NCBI GenBank assembly: GCA_036345935.2
Contig: JADWOT020000002.1
Span: 1-64,000, forward strand
Length of the DNA: 64,000 nucleotides
Direction of reading: 5' to 3'
From: Taenia hydatigena
Taxonomy: Eukaryota > Platyhelminthes > Cestoda > Cyclophyllidea > Taeniidae
Shown in pieces: positions 24,400-37,999 of this stretch (its first letter is position 1; every line of letters begins with the position of its first letter). The position numbers and the translations under genes are program-made. Below the pieces are notes generated by a model. That model saw only the letters and a list, made by a program, of their open reading frames with translations. It was not told the origin of the DNA and searched no databases.

Positions 24400-27300
24400 G
24401 TCCCTAAAGCACTTATCGCACCATTCCGCTGTAAAAGTTGCTCCGAATGAGGAAGGAAAGTAAGACAAACTGAAGGGGTAGTAGTAAGGCAGACATGCTA
24501 GACATGGTTGCTGCTTTTGAGGAAAGTAGACGCGGAAAGAAATGCCTTTGTCACAATTTTTTAATATACAGCGGCGAGAGAAAAGGTCATCTTGGCTTTT
24601 CTGTAATGAAGTTGGCCTCAGAAAACAGAAGGGTGCTCATCCAGCACTACTCCATTGCACACGCGACGAAGTGAGTTCGCATAAATGCGTGCTTTACTAA
24701 GCGAATTCCTTGACCAGAATTAACTCACTGAGTGGGATTCGAAATGAAGTTTGCAGAACGCGATACCTGCGATGGGCGGAGATGTTGTGGGAAGGAAAGG
24801 GTTAAAAGTTCGGCTGAAGTACTCCATCAGTATACCTATTTTAAGCTCCAGGCCTTAAACACTGCCATAGCTCCTGCCGGTGTGCTTTTAAGTATTTTCA
24901 TTTTTCGCATAAAGGCCAGTTTAGAATTATGCATTTTAAGTATTGACGCTGTGTAGTGGACTGCCGATTAATTCTACAGCTCACCCTTCTTAGTCCATAT
25001 CAGTTTTGTTATATGAATCATAAACTCGAGGGCAATTAATCTGTCGTATTAGTAGCATTTAAACCAATTTCATATTTTCATTTTGAAAACAGCTATACAG
25101 GCTTTTAGTGACCCACTATGATGTTGTAAGTTTTACCTCTCAGTGTTTGCACGAGTGTCATCAGTGTCCTCACTGAAGTTGTTGCCCTCAACTCCTACGC
25201 CCTTGTTGTGCTGCGCAGCTACCAGCTACCACCAAATTGGTGTATGCTTTGGCTGGTGCAACGTTTTGTGTCTTCGATCGCATCAGTACAAGCATTCTCT
25301 CTCAGGATTCGAATTATTTATTTTTTATGAGCCCTTCGCTCCCTGCAACACAATTCTTTTATAGTTACAGAGAAGTATAGCTCCACTGTAATAACCATTA
25401 TGCTCATGCAAAATTTCAACATATTCGATAAATAAATATTTTACCACTCTACTGTCGTTTGATTTAAAGGAAGTACTTTACCAATTTTTCGGGATACTAA
25501 TGGTCACCTGTGTCTGAGGAAATCATTCCTAGGGGCCTTTTAAATAAGCATGCGTGTGATCAGTTTGACGAACAGCATGCACGCTAGGAGAGAAAGTCGC
25601 GGTCTCTGAAACCTATTCCAAGTTAGCAGACCATGTGAGCATCACTTGCTTTGTATCTTCTTCAACTCTCATGCATTGCATTTATAAAGCTTTCAATGGC
25701 TATATATGGCAGTGTTCCTTCTTTTAAGGCCATAGTCGAACATAACCTGTCGCATATTTGCAGGTCAATTTAACAGTTCTTAAAAAATTCGGCTGCGCAG
25801 AATAACAGAGAAAGTTTACCATTTGACGAGGGTCATCGAACATTGTGCGATTTTTTAAGTGTAATAATGTCGTAATTAGCAACATTCCTCATTTCTGCCT
25901 TGTTTTTTACCATTGCATACAATTCGTACTATACTGGTTATCACTAGCGTTTGTCAGGAAATGGCGTCAAATTTTTGGTTGATGCCAATTTATTTGCTAC
26001 ATGTATAGCGCTCCCATCCTTCCAGAAATTCACAGTGGGCCATGGTAGGGCGATGAATGTTATGTGAACGATTTTTGGAAGCAGCGTAGCTATACGTCAT
26101 TAGTCTACTATCTGACATGTTCTCCCTAAAGATATTCATTGAATGATGACAGCGACCATCTGATAGTGACTACTAAAATTGTTGAATCCCATGCTCACCA
26201 TTTACTCATCTGCAGCCACTTTCATTGCATCGCCCCCTATGGCGAGTCACTTTGAACTATGGGGAGGAGGCATCATTTCATTGCTCACAGTACAGTTTTG
26301 CTTAGGAGAAAGATTAACATGTAAGGAGAAGACTGTTCGACTGCTTCTTAGTGTGAGCCTGTGAGTGCATAAATGCGGATTTGTCATTTGCTTGTCTGTC
26401 ATCGAGGCCAGTGATATCTACAGCGCTTGATTGCGGGTTACAATGACCCAAATTTACTTGTTTTTTTCGCGAAACTCTAGTTTTGCTAATTTGAAATTCA
26501 TATCGAAACCGACTGCCTTTCACTCCGCAAAGAAGTTGTTTGCGCAAATCGAACGACGAAGATGCTTGATGACTGGGACGTCCTAGAATTGTTCTTAAAA
26601 TTTTTTTGCCCTTGTGTTAGTAATCTCGTGAGCAGCGCTTTTACTGGACCTCATCCAAATTTGACCCTTCCCACCAGACCCAGCGTCCAGTAAAAGGGGT
26701 ATCTGTGCCTCTCCCAAAATAGGGGGTTGCAATAAACTCATAGAAGTGATGATCCTTAACAGATTCACTGCTGACCAATCATCCGAGCACTTAAACCCAG
26801 CATCACCATCGCCTTTTGACACACCTCATTTTGACCATAGGCTTTAAGTTTTGGTGTTAAGTAATTGGAAGCAAGCGCAACTCGATTGTTCGGTAAAGGA
26901 ATTCATTTATTTCCATTTCCATATCATTAGGAGCATCAGAACTTGACTGCATTCTGTTGCTTTGGCTGCACTTTTATACTCATTGTCCAATACAATGGTC
27001 CAAATTATGCCAAATTTAATTATGTAGGAGAAGGTGTGATTTCGTTAGAACTGTGTAAACCACAAGCAGGTGACTTCACTCGAAGTAGACAAATCATTAT
27101 TAAAGAACGGAAAGACTGAGAGCAATACCAATTAAATTTAAGTTTAAGACATACTAAAAACAATGCTATCTGCCATCGGTTCGTTAGCAATTTTACAGCA
27201 AGTTATCAGGCAATGGCGAAGTTAGTGGGTGGAGGTGCAACATCAAGATGTGAGGGAATGAATGCTTGCAGAGGTGGGGTCACGAAAGTTTCCTTCTTTA

Positions 27301-30300
27301 AAGCACAGCATTCCGCTGGTGATGGCAGGGGCTCGAAGGTGGGGGCGATGGCATGGCCTCCGTGCACAAAAGGAAAGAAGAGCGTTTGTGTCATATCAAG
27401 CGAGTCAAATTTGGTTAGACTGAGGCTATTTTTCAATGGGAATAGGCGTACCAATCTAGCAAATGATTGTCAATTTACATGCAAAACACACCAGAGTGCT
27501 TTTCTTCAACCTGATTCGATTCCATGGTTTTAAAGGTCTCATAAAATTCGCACTGGGACTCTACTAAATAGGAAATCGAGCGTAAGCAACGTCAGTACGA
27601 TGACACAACTATTGTGCGGAAGAATGATAGGATCGCTGTGAAGTTTTACGGAGAAGCAAAAATAAAATTACGCAAATAAAATTCTATCTATACTCAAAGT
27701 TTGCAGGAGAAAGGAAAGCAGGGACAGCTCCAACTAAGACTAAGAATGCAATGATAAGTAATAAAGTAATGATGTCTAATAAGGATAAAATACATTCGTT
27801 ATGCTCTTAACGCATGGATCACCGGGCGAATCCTGTACCCAGACCACATACAATCTGCTGTACTGCTCATTAAAATCGGTTTCTGTAAAAGCCTTGAAAA
27901 CTAGGAATCGCATATTTGCGACGTCAAGTTGAGAAAGGTGTATGGTAGTTTACAATCCTTTTCGTCGTTTACGAATTCGGCCGGCAAAAGCAGGCTACTT
28001 TACCTTACAACTTGGCACTTAACGCTTTCCTAATGACGAGCGATCACCTTGGAAGGAAATCCAAGTTTAATAGACATGATATAAAGGATGCAATGATAAA
28101 GTTGATGGCATAAAGTTAAGGCAAGTCTGCCCACTTCAGGGGAGTCCCCAACGATCTCACAGGGATGAACCTGATGCCAAACGAATGTCAGCAGAAGCGT
28201 AGGGATATCAGATTGCAAAATATTGTTCTAGTGAGCTAGGACAAAACCACAACGGTAAGCATGTGCAACCAACTGTAACAGCCGCTTTCATTTATGGGTT
28301 TGGCTGAGGCTGTCGTCCAGGACAAATCCGTCAGGTCAATGAGAGAACCCGATTCTAGGCTGCGCTAGTGACAATCTAAGCTAGAACTTCAATGTGCCAC
28401 TTGATTTGGTAGTATAGGTTCAAACAGAAGAGCAGTCCAGATGGTCAGTAGCTGTGCGACATCAAGTAGGCGAAGAATCGCGTGGTCGCAGGAGGCTTAA
28501 AGCAGAGATGGGAAGGAAAGGAGGTAGAAATATATACGAATAATTCAGCAACACTTTTCTTTTGGTATGTTATCCCCAACTCTGTTGAAGGAAGAGCTTT
28601 GGCCTCAGATTCTTCACCATTTACCCGCGGACAATACTGTCGTCTTGCAAATACGAAAGATTTTAATTAACACCGAACTTGCTACCTTCGTGATCCTTTC
28701 CTGATTGTAAAATGTTGAAAATGAACTACCTCAGGCAACAAAGATGTCTAAAAAGGAAAAAAAGAGCTATTACTTAGATTAACGTTAATGCTCATGTCCA
28801 TTATCATTTGCGCTGTGTTAAATTTGATACGTGCAACATGAACTGCAGTTTGACAGGTCTTTCTATTTAAAAGAGGTTAAGCATGCTGCCTGCCATTGAA
28901 TGCTGAAAAGTTCCAACAGAGTAGGCTTTTGCTTCTCATCCCTTTGAATAAATGAAAATAATAAAGGCATTTAAATGCTGCTTTAACAAGTATAAGAGGA
29001 GAAAGTCGAATGAAGTGACGGATGCTAAAAATACCACTTTTGATTTGTCTGCATCACCACACTCAAGTCACACGAGTGGATAAATTTTATTAAAAATTTT
29101 GTGTGGGCAACTCAGGTTACAGGTACCTAACAAATGGAACTACTTGAAGGATACATAGCAGTTGCGACGATCAAACCATCGTGACAATCATGGCCGGAGT
29201 TGATGTCCAAGTGATCAGTGTGAGCGTCCTGGTTCGTCTTGATGGAAATTAACCCTTTGAAGGCCTAATATATCGACACGGGTCACTTGAGGCGGGTTTA
29301 ATATAAAGGATGGGCTCTGTCTCGTATTATGTTAGCAAAGTTTGTATGAAAACGTTGTCAGCCATACGGCCATTTGGCTTGTGGATTTCCTCAACCTCTC
29401 TCCATAGTGTTGGCAAAGAAGCAGATTTCGTCGTCTTAAAGGACCTTGAAACACTTTTTTCCAATCATGGAACAACCAAAACTGGCCCTATCGCTCCATG
29501 GTCACTAGGACTTGTATGCTTTGGTCTATATAGCGTTTAAAGTTTTCCGAGAGTGATGAGACATTGAACTTTTAGTCCTTTCCTTCCCACAACCTCTCCG
29601 CCCATCGCAGGTATCGCGTTCTGCACATTCAAAGCATTTTCACTCTTAACAAAGGCTGTGAGTGAACGCACTGCAATTACCTGAGAACGTGAAAATTAAC
29701 AAACAATTAATCTAATGTGTGAACACATCGAAACCAATGCTCTGGTTCGTTACTCTGATCACGAATATCTTTACACTCAACACTCGCCCAAATGGCTCGA
29801 AAAGAGTAAATAGGCGCATTTCACTATGCCCTTGGGAATTATAGATGAACAATTTAGAGCCTTCAGAGTCCTCTATCATTGATCCATAATTAGCGGATTG
29901 TTGAGGGTGATGGGTAAGTATTTGAGCAACGGCATGAACACGCACTGCTGATGAGGACACAGGGAGCCAAATTTTCTAGAAGCTTATTTTAAAAGAGGCA
30001 AAGGAAAGGGGAAACAAGTACAAAATTACTTGTTTTGAACTGAGGGTAGCTAAGCATGCATGGTTGAATAACAAAAAGCAGAGCATGAAGGCGGATGATC
30101 AAAAAGACAAACCCACAGCAAAGGATAGGAGACGGCTTCCTACCTGCGCCATAAGGGGTACTTTTGGTATTAGAGGCTGCATATCCTCGTCTGGTTAAAA
30201 TAGGCGATTCTGAAGTACTGAGGTGGAAAAATGCTGCCGTTGCCGTTGTCTCAGCTTGAGTTACTTTAACCTGTGCCGCTGCATCATATATGCCAGGGTT

Positions 30301-32169
30301 TGTGCAGCAAAGTCCAAGTGGAACGCTTCGAGAGGCGACGATGTTTGTGGGAATGGAGTTGGTTAGTGGCGATTAAGACAGCATTTCTTATTGCAAAGTA
30401 GGGATAAGCAACAAGCGTACTAGATTGCAACTGTATGCAGAGCATCGCCTGCATATCGTAGAGGCACTGAGCAGACAAAGAAATTTGGACTGGGATAGTC
30501 TAGTCCTGGCTACATGGTCTATCATTCATGTTTCGTGACCACTTCCGTGATCAATCATCCAAGTAATATTACATTTTCATCTTAAACTCTATCAAAAAGG
30601 TGTTAGGGTTAGATCAGCCCTTTTCATTCAATCTCTTAGATAAGAGAGATCGTTGAAACTTGTTAGCAGATGTAGTTCTATGCACCCACCTACCTCAAAT
30701 ATTGTAGATGCCAGAGCTAGTCTCTCATCCACCTTGTATTTTGTCCGTCTTGATATTTTTCCAAAGCGTCATTCTTAGCCAATTTTAATTCAAATAAGAT
30801 GCTTGGATTCTACAAAAACGGATGAGCTTTTTGTGAAGGAATTGGTGTCAGCCTACTGGTTATGACCCAGGCAGTCAAAACTTTTGCTGTTTTGCACACT
30901 CATGGAAGACAAGTAGTGTAGGATGCACTTCCCCATCAAACTTTAATTAAATTAAGATGAATGATGCACGCAGATTATTTTTGAAATCATTTGGTGCAAA
31001 AATGACCCCTGGCTCAATAATGAGGGGAGTCGGAATGGAAATTTTGGCATCAGTAGCAGGCGAACCTTGGTCTCATTTTTATTTGTTCACGGATAGAAGC
31101 GAATGCGCTTTAAATGCCTATGTATCTAATAGCTTCAAGTTTAGTTTGTGAACGCCTATTTGCTCGGCATAGAACGGAGTGTGGTTTCATAGCCCTTCGT
31201 ATGATCTGTTACACACTTAACAAGCATTTGCGTACAATTCCGATCGAAAGTAGAAATCGTCCTTTACATCACTGAATTTGGAAGCATATGCTCTCTACGT
31301 CCGAACCACTGATGACTCATCTGCGCCAATTCATCCGTCAGACGGTTGATCAATAAGACAAACTATTTCAAAGCCACTGCGTATTGGTCAGCTTATTAGG
31401 AGATCGATATGGCGCAGGGCACTTGTATGTACGACGTCATTTTATCGCTTTTTATTTTCCGAGAATGAGCCATGCGGGACGGTAATCGTACCGGCAAGTG
31501 AAACCGACTCAAAATGTCAGCATTTTCTAACGTGTATTGGAGGAAAGGGTCCTCCTCAGAAGATGTCTTGAACAATAAGACTCCACTCCTTGACAGTCAG
31601 TAAAGGAGCCACGTAAACTCAGTTTATTAATTGCAATTGGATTATGTCTTCCACAAAGCCATCTTAAATGAGAGCTGTTAAATAACACCATTGAGTTGTG
31701 CCGGATTGGTGAGTTTGGCAAGGTCCATCCAGAAAGCTGCTTTAAAATGTCGTCCAGTAAGTAAATTGGCTCTTCTTTGAATGATGACAATGTACAATTG
31801 CTATATTGGCAGTTTTATATTAATGCATTTTATCTGCATATTACTACCTGCAGTTACTAAAGAAGAGAACTATTAAATGCAACTGAATTGGCAGGCTTGA
31901 TCACTGATATTAGGCCTAGCAAAATATTTTGCGGCCTAAGTAGAAGTAGATTAACAAAACTTTACCATCGTGGGTAATTCATTAGGCCCCTAGTTTTGCT
32001 GTTGTTGGCAGATGCAGAAAGCAAATGATGGCATTTCCGCTTCCTTAAAAAGCTTACTTATACGCATGGTCTCAAATATATTCGTATTTACGTTTGGCAT
32101 CTTCTGTTTGTTGGCCACAAGTGCTTTGGCATGCTGCGTTGTTAAGTATAAATTAGTACTACTCTAAAG
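24400..32169. other. no gene recognised
   Basis: Nearly 8 kb in which all open frames are short and lack motifs. A few (plus 27213-27533, plus 29310-29540, minus 31527-31790) are longer than average but have no splice or copy support, so I do not call them. Confidence 0.45.
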
Positions 32170-32640
32170 CTGCGATGCTTGCTGTTGCGCACAAAACTCT
32201 CTTAACGGGCCTAATCAAGACCGCTACCATCTAAATCAACGTTCTGCTATAGCGCAAAAATTAAGGAAATGATTCGGCAAGAAAATAGATAAGAAGATGT
32301 CATGACTCACCTCCAGTTTACACGATTCCCATCTTTGCTTTATACTCCAGCCCACTGACATTCTTTGGACGGAGAAGATAGAGGCGGAGAAGAAACAAAA
32401 GGCCACATAGTACTAGAGCGAAACGAAGCATAAGAAAGGCATGTAAGACGAGCTAGGCCGTGGAAATAATAATAGTCAAGAGAATTGCGATCAACGGCAT
32501 GTCTAGCGTTGATGTGGTAGAATTCTTCCCTGCTGCATGTGTGGAATTTATCAGTGGTACGTGTTGCACGCAGCGTGTCGCGTGGCCTATCCCATTGTCG
32601 TATCGGTAGTAAGTTTCTTTTGCGTGCTGCGTTAGTGGAT
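32170..32640 (-). repeat. left arm of an inverted repeat
   Basis: Read on the minus strand, this arm matches the plus strand at about 34050-34505. Coding anchors are HVPLINSTH and LRFALVLCGLL, and both arms share the donor GTGAGTCATGAC. The match continues into the intron (CTATTTTCTTGCCG, then CGTTGATTxAGATGGTAGC, then GGCCCGTTAAGAxAGTTTT). Intron similarity means the copy was made from DNA. The arms are separated by about 1.4 kb. Confidence 0.8.
32311..32626 (-). pseudogene. family M membrane exon, copy 3 (broken)
   Basis: Acceptor CTAACGCAG precedes 32626 and the donor GTGAGT follows 32311. The reading HAKETYYRYDNGIGHATR, HVPLINSTH and PLIAILLTIIIST parallels the intact copy. An in-frame TAG comes before LRFALVLCGLLFLL, and a TAA just before the donor (MGIV-stop), so this copy cannot make the full exon. 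No later exons were found on this strand beyond the end of the inverted repeat. Confidence 0.7.
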
Positions 32641-34049
32641 TAGCAGCAGAGATGACGACGCCTGCGCTCCTGGCACTTCTCTCTCCTCCTCTCGCCTCGA
32701 GGTAGGTTCCTTTCTTTAATCCTCTTCTACTGGTGTGCATTGTTTCAGAATTTTATCTGCCTTAGCCGGTTTTATTTAACAGGTCATGGCAGCATTCTTG
32801 CTGCTGATTTCGAATTGATCGTCAAAGTTAACAGCTCATCTGATTTAGATCTCAACAGCTCCTACTGTGCAGCGCAATGAATGAGTTTACCAAAGGTGTT
32901 ATAAATTTGAGGATTTAATTATTTTATTGATTAATGCAACTTTTGGGGGACTAATAGCCAATTCTGCGACCGACGCAATGGCAAAACACTTTTGCATAGT
33001 GCGAATATGGGGTAGCTCTGCATTGCGAGCATTTTAGCACCACTAGCACTGGCTGTCACAAGTTCCAACAAATCGATGTTGGAATTAATTCATCGTCAAC
33101 GCCAAGCAGTTCTTCCACCCTTCTGCGGGACTCCAGCCTACTTTAAGCCAGAAGTAAAGAGGATGCAAAGTAATTGAGAAAATTTACACACTCAATGGCT
33201 TCCAACTTATCCATATGCTCATTTATTGGTTAATAGACTTCTTTAATTCCAATCGATGGGCTCGAAGTATGTCTACTTCGCTATACGTACATTGCAACGA
33301 GAAAGAATTCTGTCGCAGTATCGCAAGACATGCTACTCGCTGCAATACTCAACGCTGTTATCCTTCTCGTTGTTCACTTCACTCTTAACGCCCCTGTCTG
33401 CTCTACTTTAAATGAGCAGTTTGCCTCTGTTTTGTTCGTAAATAACTTTCCCTCCGCCGTTAGAAGGATGTTAATAGTCCAATGTATGGAGAACGGGTGG
33501 GATTTCCAAAAAAATTAAGGTGAGTCAAGCATCCCTAACCTGACTTCGACCTAAGTTTTTGTCTTAACGTCTCTTTCGGGTTTGCACATTCGGTAGTAGA
33601 TATCCGTTCGCCTACAGCAAGTTTATTGACAAATTTTCTTAAAACATCCTTGCACAAGTTGCGAGAGCAGAGACGATAGCTAATAAAAGAAAAACTGAGA
33701 TCAGGAAAGTAAAGAACAAACGTTTGCAAAAGCGTTGAATCAGAAACAGTTGATTTTGTCATATCTAGGGGTAATTCTCAAAGCTCTTCATCGAAATTTA
33801 GCCCTTATTTCACCAACAATGGCACTGCTTTGCATTGCTAACTTTGTTAAGAGCTAAATCGGGATATATACACCATGTTAACGATTGGCGACCCAAGTTG
33901 CCTTGACTGTGTGCTACACGAAGTTGGGAAAACTTAAAGAAGGACATGCTGCCTCCCGATCTCTCCTGTCAAGAGTGCTTAGCCGAGATCGAAGGGTACG
34001 ATGGAAAAATAGATTCTGATGCTATATCCCAAATAAAGTTAAAACGGTA

Positions 34050-34505
34050 CCATTGTTCCCTAGGCCAACAGACACGACACTACAATAGACCATGCGACAC
34101 ACTACATGCACCACGTGCCACTGATCAATTCCACGCATGCAACGATAAAGAATTCTGGCACACTAGCGCTAGACATGCTGCTGGTCACGATTCTCTGGAC
34201 TATTATCATTCCCACTATCCAATTCCTCTTTTACGCCTCTCCTCCGTTACGTTTCGCCCTAGTACTATGTGGCCTTTTATTGCTTCACCGATCCTCCCTT
34301 TCTCGTCCAAAGAAAACCAATGAGCCAAAGTTTAGGTTAAAGGCAGAAATTGTAAAAATTAAGGGTGAGTCATGACGTTCCCCTCTCTATTTTCTTGCCG
34401 GGCCATTTGTTTTATTTTCCTTTTTCCTTATTTTCACGCCGCAGCCAAACGTTGATTCAGATGGTAGCATTCATGCTTGGGCCCGTTAAGACAGTTTTAT
34501 GTGCT
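34050..34505 (+). repeat. right arm of an inverted repeat
   Basis: Partner of the arm at 32170-32640. It covers the membrane exon of family M copy 2 and about 140 bp of the following intron. Similarity fades just after 34505. Confidence 0.8.
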
Positions 34506-35849
34506 TCAGATTAATGCCTATTTACATTTTAAAATTATTGGCTACGTATATAGCAGTTGCGCGGATGCAGATAAGCGGATGTATAAATAAGTGGTTTGAT
34601 GGAAGAGTAAATGGAATTATTTGCCTGAACTCGTTTTTCCTTTTCGTCCATACAGTCCCACTCCTTTATCCTCTGTAGTAGAACAACTATTTTTCTTTGC
34701 TTGCGCCGGCGAGATCGAGCCACCTCCACTTTCCTCTCTGGTTAGAAGCAAGTGTTTTCGAAAGCACAGAATCAGAAACACTCATCGACAACCTACGTTT
34801 GCAAATTGCGTAGTTACACTTAGGGGTGAGTTGCAGATCCCCTTACCATACTCGTGTTTTGGTCGTTTTTATGCCTCTCCATAAATCATGCTACAGATGC
34901 GAAATAAGTAGCAAACGTACAGGATCACAACTATATGCCTACTGTCTCCTTACCACTGTAGACATACTGCAGTAAGCTGAGCTGGACTAGGCTAGGTTAG
35001 ATAAGGCGTGTTTAGGCAGACCAACTCGACTATCTATCCTACTATGTAAACCTCATTGATCTCTTGCATTCTATTTTTCTAATAATGCTTCATTTGCCAC
35101 TCGGAATCCACGAGGAAGACTTAGATGTCAATGATGCTCTTAATTTTGTCTTTCAGGTATAAGTATTCATCGTAAACGCCTAGGCACCAAGGGCACCTCT
35201 GGACTAAGGAACGAGATGCAACCCTCGTGTCGTCTAATTCTCTCTCAAGTTCCACTCCAGCGCCACTACTGTAAGCGTCCCATTCTTCGCTCACTACTCC
35301 TTACGGTTTTCCATCACAATGAGCCTTGCGCAATACGCGATTGCGCCCCACCACACCTTGTTTGTCTGTCCGCCTAACCAATACAGATTTGCATATATAC
35401 ATTCATGTATCTAACTGCATTTATTGCTTTTAGTGAGACCAGAACTGGTTCCTCCTCCATCCCCTATCTTATTTTCGCAACTTGACATCCTTCAAAGCGA
35501 AATTTACGCTCCGCCTATCTCCTTCTTCTCCCGAGTCAGTCTTAATCGATGCCACTTTGGTGAGTTCCATCCGTTTTTGATTGTTTATGTCTATTGCCTA
35601 TTACATACTTACACCCTTACGGCATTCATTAGCCACAAATTGTGTCAATTGTGAGTCCGAGCTTAGATTAAACTGTACTGAACTTTACTAAAAATGGTCG
35701 CATCGTATTCTTTTGCTTTCGCCCTCCTCCTTGCAAGTGCTCATGTCTCCTGTTTCTTTCCCACTGCAGCCCATTCTAGACCCCACCTATTCAGCCTCTC
35801 CTCCTATTGTACCCTCGAGAATGAAGGCAAGCACGTCGAGTTATTATGA
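34064..35849 (+). CDS. family M: putative small membrane protein, copy 2 (intact over five exons)
   Basis: Exons 34064-34364, 34682-34825, 35157-35270, 35434-35559 and 35770-35849 join without a stop. All four introns lie in phase 1 and have GT-AG borders; the reading frame ends in TGA at 35847. Exon 1 carries an N-glycosylation-type NST site, then a long hydrophobic run (LDMLLVTILWTIIIPTIQFL to LVLCGLLLL) that would make one or two membrane helices, then a basic stretch (RPKKTNEPKFR). The later exons give a Pro-, Ser- and Arg-rich tail. I do not recognise the family. The true start is not known: a frame beginning at ATG 33946 (CQECLAEIEGYDG, with two Cys) may be an earlier exon. The same exon order recurs in copy 1, and the membrane exon recurs in copies 3 and 4. 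Conservation of exon borders among copies supports this model more than any single ORF does. The second acceptor (GTAGTAG at 34681) and the last exon are the least certain parts. Confidence 0.6.
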
Positions 35850-36961
35850 CCTCGAAATTGGTTTTCCAGTCGGCCTTTTACCCTTCGCATTGTCACTGTC
35901 CATCTTTTGCTCTTTTAGAGGATATATAAACCAAACATTATGGAAACTTGCAACAATAAGCACCTTTCCTCCTGTTTCAATTGCGATTTCACTATGAAAT
36001 ATGAACATGCACTCGTCTTAGAAGAAGGATAATTCGCCATCATGCATTTATATGCAGATTATGGTAGTCATGCCATTGTTGCTGCCTATTGAGGTTCCGG
36101 CAGGAGACAACTTAATGCCACTTTTTCGTTCGTGAGCACGTCTGCGTTAGCTACAGTGGCGAAGAAATAAAGGACGATAATCTGTGTACAGTCCATGCAA
36201 ATATGCGAAATATGACAGCTGGAATGGAGACGCGATTGGCAAGATGCGTTAACTAGAATGTGAGTTTTGTGTGCTATACCAGTTTAATTTGCAATTTAAT
36301 CACATAGGTAAAAATGAAGGCTGTGCTTCATATTCAGCATAAAGTAGAGCAGTCGCTAACGCCAAAATTGTGCTATATACCTAGTTGAAAGCTAAATGAA
36401 GTCTTTTATCTATGCTGTGTTAACATAAGTTACTTGAATTCTGCCTTTTCTCGTCAAAACTAGGATTAAAAGTAAAAAGATGGAGAAATGAAATAGCACC
36501 AAAGGTGCAAAGCATTTATTATCGAAGACAAAGTATGAGCCATTCTTTCGCTCAAGCTTTATAATTAGTGCGAGGGTTTCATTTTTTTAACATTTAGAAT
36601 GATCTAGAATGCCATTTTTGCTACTAGCGTCTCCTTTTTATGTAGACATTCTGGCCAGTGAAAAATAATGTTTGACTGAGACATTTTTTGCCTGAAAAGC
36701 AAACAAGTTATTCCTTATCCAGGCAGCAAGCATTTCAATGGGTGCACTATGTTTGTCAATCTGTACAGATGCAGGTCACTAGCACGGAAAGCTGCTAAAA
36801 CAAAGGAAGCCATAGTCGTAAGATGAATTGATTACTTTTGCTTGTTGTCGGTCTAAAAATAGCCAATAAAGTACCTCAGTTCAAAGTATAAATGCTTGAA
36901 ACAAAGCTTTCGAAACCATATATTGCGTCCTCTTGTTTGCTAATAGTGATGGAGAAGGGAA

Positions 36962-37416
36962 AGCGATGTTGATGCAGATGGATTTCAACCCATCGAGCCG
37001 TTTGACGTCAACCATGGCAGAGAACTCCCAATCGAGGATCGGGAAGATGTGGAGGAGACCTTGTGACTGGAAGACGTAGTGTCCGCAACGGAAGGCAGCG
37101 TATCTTCTAGGCTGGCTGAGGGACCTTCCGTATCAAATGCGAATGGTTCCAATGAAAAAGTTGAGGAGTCCGTCGTTGGATCAAGAGAATGTTAGGCCGC
37201 AGTAGCATACGAATAGACAAAATGCCGTGTGAAACGCCCTGCAATTACGTATTGCATGTAATCTTACATATATGCTATTTTCCTTCGCACATACAAATTC
37301 CAGCAGAAAAGTTGGCAGAATTTCCGGAGACTTTAGCATTGATCAAAAAGGTTGGTATCAAAACCCGGCTAAGAAGCAGCATGTTGCCAATCCAATTCGC
37401 ATTTTGCAATGCATGA
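36962..37416 (+). pseudogene. acidic two-exon gene with one internal stop
   Basis: The first block (about 36962-37190) reads SDVDADGFQPIEPFDVNHG, then RELPIEDREDVEETL, a TGA at 37064-37066, then LEDVVSATEGSVSSRLAEG and KVEESVVGSRE up to donor T|GTTAGG. The second (37304-37416) starts after ACAAATTCCAG, is in the matching phase (T|CA gives Ser), reads EKLAEFPETLALIKKVGIK, and ends in TGA. The product would be acidic and Ser-rich; no family was recognised. The block is repeated in decayed form at 38000-38113. One stop with otherwise clean frame and phase suggests a young pseudogene, a selenocysteine codon or a sequence error; the first is likeliest. Confidence 0.5.
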
Positions 37417-37999
37417 AATGCAAGGGACAGCTGATGCTTGTGGGAACAGAACCGCAAAACTCTACTATATTGCGGAAACGCTGCCACCATCAAGGAATGC
37501 TGATTGTTGAGGGATCTCGGAATTTCGAAGAATTCACAGCATGAGAAAAATACTGCTGAACGTAAACAACAGGCGTTCGACTGATGATAACCTGCGAAAA
37601 GGAACTTAGGCTCGCAATATTACTCGCACCGAAGGGTTATACGATAAGCTCTTAGTTGAAGAAGCTATTAAAATAAATGCTACCATGGAAATGCATTGGT
37701 ACAAGATGGCTGTGAAATATATATAGTTATATAACAGAGAACTGCTTTGTACAGAAAAACCAACTTAATACTTAGAGAATATTCACAGATTGCCTCACAA
37801 GAATGCCGAACAGTCTGCTACTGGCTTAAAAGTCCACTGCTTTTAAGCAGGCAGGAATGTTGCCACCAGACTATTGGATTATAATTGCATTTTATTGGTT
37901 AAAGTCGAACCACCGGTGCGTCGCAGCATAGCTTAAATATCAACTGGCAGAGTTCACCATCTCATTCATGTTGGGCTCTTAAGAAGATCTCTTCGATGG

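Noticed and set aside
33946..34063. Firm first exon of family M
   Set aside because: The frame from ATG 33946 is coding-like, but no donor in the right phase to the membrane exon was found and no other copy supports it.
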